6,603 bases of DNA from Methylococcaceae bacterium (GTDB lineage: Bacteria > Pseudomonadota > Gammaproteobacteria > Methylococcales > UBA1147): NCBI GenBank assembly GCA_022616595.1, contig JAKEEL010000065.1, forward strand, positions 1 through 6,603, given 5' to 3'. The notes below the pieces were generated by a model. The model had not been told where the DNA came from and did not search any database. It was given only the letters and a program-made list of their open reading frames with translations. This document shows positions 1 to 5,416 of this stretch, piece after piece (position 1 is the first letter of the stretch; each line of letters starts with the position of its first letter). The position numbers and the translations under genes are program-made.

Positions 1-180
1 CACAACAGATGCTGTCCGCCGCAGCGGAATCCGGAAACTTTGCATTCAATATTCATACGCTGACCCCTGAAAAGCACCCGCTAAAACCGACACCGATAAG
101 AAAATTCATTTCATCACAATCCTGTGCCGTTTTCATCCAAAATCCGCTGTATTTCGTCGTCTTCTTGAATCGGTCGAACA

Positions 181-210
181 ATGACGGCGATCTGCCCTCG
201 ATGGTATGAT
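181..210 (+). promoter_or_regulatory. Possible sigma70-type promoter for metV-metF
   Basis: The -35-like ATGACG (181-186) matches the consensus at 4 of 6 bases. An 18-nt spacer separates it from the -10-like TATGAT (205-210), which matches at 5 of 6. A TG dinucleotide at 202-203 gives the extended -10 form. Transcription would begin near 217, about 70 nt before metV. An inverted repeat (ATGAT, 3-nt loop, ATCAT; 206-218) overlaps the -10 and predicted start, where an operator could sit. This is consensus matching by eye only. Confidence 0.35.
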
Positions 211-216
211 CAAATC

Positions 217-285
217 ATGGGTAAATTCGATCCTTCAAATCAACGGATGCTGCACCAGGACCGGATAGCCCGGAGCGGCTGCTGA
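217..285 (+). other. Possible 22-codon leader ORF ending 1 nt before metV
   Basis: An ATG at 217 opens a 22-residue frame that stops at 283-285, leaving one base before the metV ATG at 287. Such spacing would allow translational coupling of a leader peptide to metV. No Shine-Dalgarno is visible before it, and the predicted transcription start lies at about the same place, so it would have to be translated leaderless. There is no run of one amino acid typical of attenuation peptides. It may be chance. Confidence 0.15.
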
Positions 286-286
286 A

Positions 287-745
287 ATGCTTCGATTGCG
301 TTTGTGGTCGGTTCGGCACGCGCGGCTTCTCGAAGCGATTTATGAGGCGTTCGAGCGGTTTCTGATCAAACTAGGCCCGCTTCTCGAACGCATCGGCCAT
401 GAGCGGCTTGAAAAACCGGTCGCAGCCCTCGAAAGGATCAGCAAAGGCCTTTTCTTCGATTGTCAGATGTGCGGCGAGTGCATCCTGAGTTCGACCGGAA
501 TGTCCTGCCCGATGAACTGCCCCAAGACACTCCGAAACGGGCCCTGCGGGGGGGTGCGTCCGGGCGGATTCTGTGAAGTCAAGCCGGAGATGCGCTGTGT
601 CTGGGTGGAAGCCTGGGAAGGCAGCCGCCTGATGCGCAAACCCGAGGCGATCCGAGCGCTCCAAAAACCGGTGGACGCGCGATTGAAGGGCCGGTCATCC
701 TGGCTCCGCGTGATCCGTGAAAAGACGCGAGACAATCCGCCATGA
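287..745 (+). CDS. metV: MetV-like zinc/Fe-S protein, MTHFR C-terminal domain family
   Basis: This 152-residue protein matches the family usually named methylenetetrahydrofolate reductase C-terminal (MTHFR_C, MetV). The first ~50 residues are helical and rich in Leu, Arg and Glu. The core has eight cysteines: C59, C62, C65, C74, C78, C87, C96 and C104. They include CxxCGEC (59-65), the STGMSCPMNCPK segment (69-80), LRNGPCGG (82-89), and a CEVxPExxCxW pattern (96-106). In acetogens MetV pairs with MetF in the MTHFR complex and is thought to carry metal or Fe-S centres that let the enzyme use other electron donors. Which metal is bound here cannot be told from sequence. The ATG at 287 follows GGAG (272-275) at a rather long spacing. 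Its stop overlaps the metF start in ATGA, so the two are coupled. The family call is firm; the exact electron-transfer role is inferred. Confidence 0.88.
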   Translation: MLRLRLWSVRHARLLEAIYEAFERFLIKLGPLLERIGHERLEKPVAALERISKGLFFDCQMCGECILSSTGMSCPMNCPKTLRNGPCGGVRPGGFCEVKPEMRCVWVEAWEGSRLMRKPEAIRALQKPVDARLKGRSSWLRVIREKTRDNPP

Positions 746-1764
746 AATTTGAAGACGAGCCGGTTCCCGGACAACCCTTTCCGATCCGGCCCGGCCATTC
801 ATCAGGCGGGCGCCTCGAACGGATTCTTCGCGAAGGCGTATTCGCGGTAACGGCCGAACTCGACCCGCCCGATTCGGCCGACGCGGAGGATGTCTACCGC
901 CGGGCCAGGATTTTCGATGGTTTCATCGACGCCATGAACGCGACCGACGGGGCCGGAGCCAATTGCCACATGTCCAGTGTCGCGGTCTGCGCTTTGCTGC
1001 GCCGGGTCGGATACGCGCCGGTGATGCAGGTCGCGTGCCGTGACAAGAACCGCATCGCGATTCAGGGGGATGTGCTCGGGGCGGCCGCGATGGGCGTCTG
1101 CAATATTCTGTGTCTGACCGGCGACGGCGTTCAGGCCGGCGACGATCCTGGCGCAAAACCGGTATTCGACCTGGATTCCCTGTCTTTGCTGGAAACCATC
1201 CGCACCATGCGCGAAGAATCCAGGCTGCTAACCGGCCGCAAACTCGACAGTCCGCCGCGCGTTTTTCTCGGGGCGGCAACCAATCCTTTCACCGAACCGC
1301 TGGAATTCCAGCCGATCCGGCTCGCGAAGAAAATTGCCGCGGGTGCGCAATTCATTCAGACCCAGTACTGTTTCGACCTGGACAAGTTCCGGATTTTCAT
1401 GACCCGTGCCCGCGATCTGGGGCTGCTGGAACAGGTCTTTATCCTCGCCGGAGTCGGCCCTCCGGCCTCGGCCCGGGCGGCCCGCTGGATGCGTTCGCAT
1501 ATCCCCGGAGTGACTATACCCGATTCAATCATTCACCGTCTGGAAGGTGCCGGGGACCAGCAAGCCGAGGGTCGCAAGATCTGTATCGAGCTGATCCAGC
1601 AGTTGCGTGAAATCGAAGGGGTCTCCGGCGTGCATATCATGGCCTACCGGCAGGAAAAATCGATCGCGGCGATTGTCAGAGATTCGGGCGTCCTGGACGG
1701 TCGCACGCCGTGGTATCCGGAACGCGGTCGAAATCCCGGCTATCTCGGTCAGGAAACGGATTGA
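742..1764 (+). CDS. metF: Methylenetetrahydrofolate reductase (MTHFR)
   Basis: This flavoprotein interconverts 5,10-methylene-THF and 5-methyl-THF in the cytoplasm, supplying methyl groups for methionine or, in reverse, oxidising methyl-THF. The 340-residue product has the TIM-barrel motifs of the family. These are VTAELDPP (36-43, with E39 at the position of the catalytic Glu of E. coli MetF), NATD (66-69), NILCLTGD (121-128, with the flavin-site Asp128), GAATNP (177-182) and GAQFIQTQYCFD (201-212). It is about 45 residues longer than E. coli MetF; some of the excess is an N-terminal extension of roughly ten residues before the barrel. The ATG at 742 overlaps the metV stop at 743-745, so expression should depend on metV translation. 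The 3' end overlaps the convergent signalling gene by 16 nt. Adjacency to metV suggests a MetFV-type complex rather than stand-alone NADH-dependent MetF. No hydrogenase, Hdr or formate-THF ligase genes are visible here. Confidence 0.94.
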   Translation: MKFEDEPVPGQPFPIRPGHSSGGRLERILREGVFAVTAELDPPDSADAEDVYRRARIFDGFIDAMNATDGAGANCHMSSVAVCALLRRVGYAPVMQVACRDKNRIAIQGDVLGAAAMGVCNILCLTGDGVQAGDDPGAKPVFDLDSLSLLETIRTMREESRLLTGRKLDSPPRVFLGAATNPFTEPLEFQPIRLAKKIAAGAQFIQTQYCFDLDKFRIFMTRARDLGLLEQVFILAGVGPPASARAARWMRSHIPGVTIPDSIIHRLEGAGDQQAEGRKICIELIQQLREIEGVSGVHIMAYRQEKSIAAIVRDSGVLDGRTPWYPERGRNPGYLGQETD

Positions 1765-2678
1765 GGGGCATCGAATTCCGCTTCATCAAACATCTCTGCG
1801 AGGCCGTTGGACAGGCTGTCCGCGAGCGCATGCACCTTGTATTCAAGCTCGAGGATTCTTTTGCTGCCGGTGTCGAGGTCGGAAATGGATCGAAGAGTGA
1901 TCTGGTCGAGCCTTGCCAGCTCATTTTCCAGTTCACCGAAACCGGCCAGCACCTCGCCGATTTCCATTGCCTGCGGTTCACCATTCCGTTCCAGCAACTG
2001 AATGATCTTTTCGAGATCATACCGGGTCTTGTCCACCAATTCGTAGATATCCATGATCGTATCGGTGCTTTGGCCGGAAAGTCGCCGCATACAATCTGCG
2101 AAAACCGAGAATCCGCGGCCGGTTTCTCCCGCCCTGGAGGCTTCCAAACTGGCATTCACAGCGAGTAGATTGACCTCCGCGGCAATACTTCTAACGCGCA
2201 CGGACTGTTCTTCGATCTCTGCGAGTGAAGTGATCAGGTCCCTCACTAATTCGATCGCATCCCCGGGCGGTTTGGCGGAGCGTATAAAGCGATCGAATCG
2301 ATCATGCGCGGGAATCGCGGATTCCATGATCCGGGTGCGAAAACCGCGTACTTCCTGCAAATCGGCAAGTGATCCTCGCAGCATCGAGCCGACAGTCTTC
2401 AATTCGTCCGAAATCAAATCAACGCAGTGGCTGTTCGCGGCGACCACGTCGCCGATTTTGCTCTTCCGGCCGGCCCATTCCCGCCGATTCGGGTCGGGAA
2501 AGGGTTCCGTGTCGTCGTTCTGTGCGCCGAGCGCGCTTTCCAGTTCGTTGCGGTGAATTTCCTTCAGGCGCTCTTTTTCCCGATCGTCAACGCGGCGCTG
2601 GCAAAATGCGCCCAGGTACCAGCCCGCGATACAGGCAATCAAGGAGATGACGAGAATGGTGATGATTTGATTCAGCAT
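1749..2678 (-). CDS. Membrane-anchored methyl-accepting signalling protein lacking a sensor domain
   Basis: From the ATG at 2676-2678 this is 309 residues; a TTG one codon earlier is an alternative start and an in-frame TGA lies just upstream. Residues 3-24 form one hydrophobic segment, followed by a basic, charged stretch (about 28-50). The rest is mostly helical. The hairpin tip of chemoreceptor signalling domains is clear around residues 165-202: AAEVNLLAVNASLEASRAG, then ETGRGFSVFAD. This tip normally contacts CheA and CheW. The usual ADEVRxLA is changed to ADCMRRLS. There is no periplasmic ligand-binding domain, PAS or HAMP module, so input would have to be cytoplasmic or come through a partner. 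No che genes are nearby. The start has a poor Shine-Dalgarno. The gene lies 107 nt downstream of the oxidoreductase gene on the same strand, so co-transcription is possible. The domain is sure; the function is open. Confidence 0.85.
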   Translation of the reverse strand: MLNQIITILVISLIACIAGWYLGAFCQRRVDDREKERLKEIHRNELESALGAQNDDTEPFPDPNRREWAGRKSKIGDVVAANSHCVDLISDELKTVGSMLRGSLADLQEVRGFRTRIMESAIPAHDRFDRFIRSAKPPGDAIELVRDLITSLAEIEEQSVRVRSIAAEVNLLAVNASLEASRAGETGRGFSVFADCMRRLSGQSTDTIMDIYELVDKTRYDLEKIIQLLERNGEPQAMEIGEVLAGFGELENELARLDQITLRSISDLDTGSKRILELEYKVHALADSLSNGLAEMFDEAEFDAPQSVS

Positions 2679-2714
2679 CAATCGGAGAATTCATAACGGA
2701 TTTCAACTCCTACA

Positions 2715-2742
2715 GGTATAGATGAAAGCAACCGGAATTCAA
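2715..2742 (-). promoter_or_regulatory. Weak promoter-like element before the signalling gene
   Basis: Read on the minus strand, TTGAAT (2737-2742) and TATACC (2715-2720) are separated by 16 nt, and each matches consensus at 4 of 6 bases. Transcription would start near 2708, some 30 nt before the ATG at 2678. If real, the signalling gene has its own promoter in addition to any read-through from the oxidoreductase gene. The evidence is weak. Confidence 0.22.
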
Positions 2743-2785
2743 CCGTTCGAAACTCGCGGCATCGAAGCGAGACGCGACCGGGCCA

Positions 2786-4423
2786 CTAGGAATCCGCGGT
2801 TCGGCACTTCATCTCGGTCAAAACATCGCGCTTTTCGGGATGCCGGACCTGTCGTTGGGCGGCGATCAAAAGCTTGATCACCGGCAGGGGATTCTTCGAT
2901 GCAACCAGGGCCGTTAGAATTCCACCCATCAAGGCGCCGACGATTCCATGACCCGCGATATCGGAACCGGTCAGGTACAGGTTTTTGACCGGGGTTCGCG
3001 GTCGCAACCATCGGGCGGCCAATTTTTCGGGAATACCCGGGAGACCGTAAATGCATCCGTCCCGGTGCCCGGTAAAATCAGCGGTGGACAAGGGGGTGGA
3101 GACCTCGCAATAATCGACGAGGTTGGCGAAACCCGGAAATCGCAGGTCGACGAATTCGATCAAGGCCGCCGCGATCTGTCGTTTGACCTCGGTGTAATCA
3201 TCGCCGCGATGTCTCCAGCGCCCGCCGCTCCATTTTTTAAACGATTCGCGATCCACAAAAGTAATCAGCTCGGCAGTATGGCCGGACGATGCGGGATCTT
3301 TCAGCGACGGAAACGACAGGAAGCAGTTCCGAATCCTGGCCTCGCGGACCGAATCGCGGTCCGAAAACATCGCGTCGTGGTCGTAGCCGCTGTAGATCCA
3401 GCAGTTTTCCCCGCGAAATCCAAGCCTGGCCGGCGACTCGCTGAAACCCAGATAGGCACAGACATGAAAAGTCCCCTCCGGAAAATTCCGGATGTCCTCC
3501 CGGAAAGGCAAGCGGAATTCCGCGGGAAGCAGTTGCTCGTAAGTGATATAGGCGCCGGCGCCGGAAACAATCGAATCCGCATAATAGCGGCGGACCGTGT
3601 CCTTGCCCTTGACTCGGGAGACTGCTTCGACCCCGAGCGCACGCCGCCCTGCGAGCAAGATCCTCTGCACGCGATGACGGGTCAGCAGTTTCCCGCCCGC
3701 GGTCTCAATCAATGGAATGATACGATCCGCCAGGATCCCGGCCCCTCCAACCGGGTAATAGCCTCCATCGAGATAATGGCATGCGATCACCGCGTGAACC
3801 GCGAACGCGCTTCGACCCGGCGGCAGTCCGGCATTGCCCCATTGCGAAAGCAGCACTGCTTTTAGCCGTTCGTCCCGAAAATGCCGCTTCAGATATTCGG
3901 CTGTCGTCATCATCCCCAAGCGACGTCCGATGCCGGTCCAAACGGCGGATAAAGGATCCAATGCCCTTGGCAGCAAACGCGCGAACATCAAGCGTCCGTA
4001 CCATCGAGCCGCCGCAATCAAGTCCCTGAAATATTGTTCGATCGCGCGCTCTTCTCCGGGAAAGCGCTGGATCAGGTCTTCGCGGAAGCGGCGAATCCCG
4101 CAACGCGCATCGAAGGTAAAGTCGGGATAGACGAAGCGGTCATAGACCTCCGGCATGGCGCGCCACTCGACCCCGGCGCCGGTGATCTGGTCAAACAGGA
4201 AGCGGTAATGGCTTCCCGGATTCATTTCACCCACGTAGTGAACCCCGACGTCCCACTCGTAATGTCCCTTGCGCCGGAAGCTGTGCGTGAATCCACCGGC
4301 TCTAAAGTGCCGTTCGAGCACCAGCACTTTTTTGTGATACAGACCGGCGAACAGACTGGCGCAGGTAAGACCGCCGATCCCGGACCCGATCACGATCACA
4401 TCAAAATGGCTTTCGTCCGACAT
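2786..4423 (-). CDS. FAD-dependent oxidoreductase, phytoene desaturase / CrtISO / retinol saturase-like
   Basis: The 545-residue product has an N-terminal dinucleotide-binding fold: DVIVIGSGIGGLT (8-20, GxGxxG at G13, G15 and G18) ending in VLVLE (33-37). GHYEWDVGVHYVG (53-65) is the signature of the carotenoid isomerase / all-trans-retinol 13,14-reductase branch. Other family marks are YYPVGGAGILADRI (222-235), a YGLPGIPEK segment (459-467) and the C-terminal FAD-binding stretch NLYLTGSDIAGHGIVGALMG (481-500). These enzymes reduce, desaturate or isomerise polyene or isoprenoid-like lipids. The substrate cannot be read from sequence, and no phytoene synthase or other carotenoid gene is present in the window, so a carotenoid role is not implied. 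Length is normal for the family. The ATG at 4421-4423 puts the Rossmann motif close to the N-terminus, but no Shine-Dalgarno is visible; a palindrome TTGAATTCAA (4428-4437) occupies that place. The gene is divergent from the lipoprotein gene. Confidence 0.9.
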   Translation of the reverse strand: MSDESHFDVIVIGSGIGGLTCASLFAGLYHKKVLVLERHFRAGGFTHSFRRKGHYEWDVGVHYVGEMNPGSHYRFLFDQITGAGVEWRAMPEVYDRFVYPDFTFDARCGIRRFREDLIQRFPGEERAIEQYFRDLIAAARWYGRLMFARLLPRALDPLSAVWTGIGRRLGMMTTAEYLKRHFRDERLKAVLLSQWGNAGLPPGRSAFAVHAVIACHYLDGGYYPVGGAGILADRIIPLIETAGGKLLTRHRVQRILLAGRRALGVEAVSRVKGKDTVRRYYADSIVSGAGAYITYEQLLPAEFRLPFREDIRNFPEGTFHVCAYLGFSESPARLGFRGENCWIYSGYDHDAMFSDRDSVREARIRNCFLSFPSLKDPASSGHTAELITFVDRESFKKWSGGRWRHRGDDYTEVKRQIAAALIEFVDLRFPGFANLVDYCEVSTPLSTADFTGHRDGCIYGLPGIPEKLAARWLRPRTPVKNLYLTGSDIAGHGIVGALMGGILTALVASKNPLPVIKLLIAAQRQVRHPEKRDVLTEMKCRTADS

Positions 4424-4603
4424 GGAATTGAATTCAAGCGATGACCCTGTTCGCGGCGAATCTTATCACACGCTACGCGTGATCCGGACTGGTCGAGGTG
4501 ATCCGGGCATTTCCCGTGATGCAATCCGCGGATACAGGATGGCCGGTGACCATCGGACCTTCGAGTTTCCCTTTTTGTTGCACTATCGATTCGAAATACC
4601 GCA

Positions 4604-4612
4604 TGTTAGAAT
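4604..4612 (+). promoter_or_regulatory. Extended -10 promoter-like element for the lipoprotein gene
   Basis: TG-T-TAGAAT gives an extended -10 (TG at 4604-4605) with 5 of 6 matches in the hexamer (4607-4612). No good -35 lies at the right spacing; TTGCAC at 4578-4583 is too far away, which extended -10 promoters can tolerate. Transcription would start near 4619, placing the downstream hairpin at the very 5' end of the mRNA. Confidence 0.3.
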
Positions 4613-4621
4613 TCCCGAGCC

Positions 4622-4658
4622 AAAAGAACCAGGATTTGCGCACCCCGCTGGTTTTTTT
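4622..4658 (+). terminator. Terminator-like hairpin in the lipoprotein gene leader
   Basis: AAAAGAACCAG (4622-4632) pairs with CTGGTTTTTTT (4648-4658) through 11 pairs including one G-T, with a 15-nt loop. The run of seven T at 4652-4658 follows the GC part of the stem. The A-run on the left makes it readable as a terminator on either strand. It ends 28 nt before the lipoprotein ATG. No complete gene ends just upstream on the plus strand, so it may act as a leader attenuator or 5' stabilising hairpin. It could also insulate against antisense transcription. The stem has only a 6-bp core, so strength is doubtful. Confidence 0.4.
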
Positions 4659-4686
4659 GTTATCCATAATCAGACAAGAAACAGAA

Positions 4687-5253
4687 ATGTTACGAAAACT
4701 CCGGTCGATTACCGCTTATCCCAGAACTCCATCGGTCGTATCTGCCCTGTTGGGGATATTTTTGTTGAGCGCCTGCGCAGAACAACCCTTGGAAAAAGTC
4801 ACGGTGGCAACTGAAGAGGGCTGTCAACTGCTTCGCCAAATTATCGCCGATTACCCGTCCCAGTTCGCTTCGTTCAGACGCGGAGCCCCTTCGAGCAACG
4901 CTTGGCAAAATGCGAATATCTGGAACGCAAAACCGCTTTATCCGGAAACGAAATGTCAAATCTGGGGCTGGGCCAAGGGACGATCCAATTACTCCTGTCA
5001 GTGGAAGGAATCCGGCCAGGACGCGGCTCAATCGGCCTATGATCAATACAAACCGGAAATCCAAAGCTGTCTCGGCAGCGACTGGAGCGCCTCCGACCCG
5101 CAAGCCAAGACCGGGAAGGAAACCGTATTTCGAAGTCAATCGACCGGCGCCGTAATTTCAATCCGGTATTTTCAGGATACGCGCCCGCCGTTTTCGAAAC
5201 CGTGGTATACGTCGATGGTCATCGGTGACCTCATCGAGACGGTAAAGGATTAG
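4687..5253 (+). CDS. Predicted outer-membrane lipoprotein, uncharacterised
   Basis: I do not recognise a named family. Starting at the ATG at 4687 gives 188 residues with a clean lipoprotein signal: basic n-region (MLRKLR), a proline-containing stretch, hydrophobic residues 17-27 and lipobox LSAC (27-30). C30 would be lipidated; residue +2 is Ala rather than Asp, which under the enterobacterial rule favours outer-membrane sorting. The mature 159 residues hold four more cysteines (C46, C90, C104, C128), enough for two disulfides in the periplasm. They are also rich in Trp and Tyr, including KCQIWGWAKGRSNYSCQW (89-106). The in-frame start at 4498 would put 63 unrelated residues before the signal peptide, so it is rejected. 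The Shine-Dalgarno is weak (purine-rich ACAAGAAACAG). Because this gene is transcribed alone and away from the oxidoreductase, no functional partner is evident. The lipoprotein call is firm; function is unknown. Confidence 0.82.
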   Translation: MLRKLRSITAYPRTPSVVSALLGIFLLSACAEQPLEKVTVATEEGCQLLRQIIADYPSQFASFRRGAPSSNAWQNANIWNAKPLYPETKCQIWGWAKGRSNYSCQWKESGQDAAQSAYDQYKPEIQSCLGSDWSASDPQAKTGKETVFRSQSTGAVISIRYFQDTRPPFSKPWYTSMVIGDLIETVKD

Positions 5254-5416
5254 GTGCCGGGGTTTTCAGTTCCTTCGACGTTGTTAATGTCAGAAATCCA
5301 CGATTCGCCGCATAATCGAGTCCCTTTTCGAGAACCCTTCAAAAAATCGTCATTCGTCGCGTGCTGTCCCTGGAATTTGACCGGCGGGGAATACAATCAC
5401 ATGGGGCTTCACACCA
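5254..5416. other. Intergenic region with candidate promoter
   Basis: This 163-nt spacer separates the lipoprotein gene from the next gene on the same strand. No clear terminator hairpin follows the lipoprotein stop. A 64-codon frame beginning at 5254 runs through it and into the next gene but encodes nothing recognisable. The only notable element is the promoter-like pair at 5287-5316. Confidence 0.5.
5287..5316 (+). promoter_or_regulatory. Possible sigma70-type promoter for the coiled-coil membrane protein gene
   Basis: ATGTCA (5287-5292) matches the -35 consensus at 4 of 6 bases and CATAAT (5311-5316) matches the -10 at 5 of 6, with an 18-nt spacer. Transcription would begin near 5323, leaving a leader of about 94 nt before the ATG at 5417. 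This supports separate transcription from the lipoprotein gene. Assigned by eye. Confidence 0.28.

Larger units (their letters stand above)
1..286. other. Intergenic/leader region upstream of metV
   Basis: No convincing plus-strand gene is present. A 66-codon open frame (9-209) has no recognisable protein and no good ribosome site. The stretch holds a promoter-like element at 181-210, an inverted repeat ATGAT-CAA-ATCAT at 206-218 and a 22-codon leader frame at 217-285, listed separately. On the minus strand, 114-209 is open for 31 codons and reads like a protein C-terminus, with no start codon and a stop just upstream. It may be a gene relic (see findings). Confidence 0.6.
4424..4686. other. 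Divergent intergenic region between oxidoreductase and lipoprotein genes
   Basis: This 263-nt gap must contain both divergent promoters. It holds the palindrome TTGAATTCAA (4428-4437), a small imperfect inverted repeat around 4463-4481 (ACGC-TAC-GCGT core), an extended -10-like box at 4604-4612 (+) and a terminator-like hairpin at 4622-4658. A plus-strand frame is open from an ATG at 4498 into the lipoprotein gene, but it encodes nothing recognisable before the signal peptide. The right half is AT-richer than the neighbouring genes. Confidence 0.6.

Noticed and set aside
9..209. 66-codon plus-strand frame at the left edge
   Set aside because: No ribosome site, no recognisable protein and unremarkable composition. 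The opposite strand looks at least as protein-like.
1676..2168. Open frames of about 150 codons on both strands across the metF / signalling gene junction
   Set aside because: They are shadows of the two well-supported genes. The plus-strand frame at 1710-2168 covers the chemoreceptor tip sequence, which is conserved only in the minus-strand reading.
2948..3865. 305-codon open frame on the plus strand
   Set aside because: It lies wholly inside the oxidoreductase gene on the opposite strand, whose conserved motifs span the same DNA. Its product shows no domain.
4441..4620. tRNA-like segment in the divergent gap
   Set aside because: A GATTCGAAAT string resembles a T-loop, but no acceptor stem, anticodon arm or matching T-stem can be built around it.
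4498..4686. Longer start for the lipoprotein gene at 4498, adding 63 residues
   Set aside because: It would bury a textbook lipoprotein signal peptide and lipobox inside the protein, and would translate through the promoter-like box and the terminator-like hairpin. The ATG at 4687 is far more likely.
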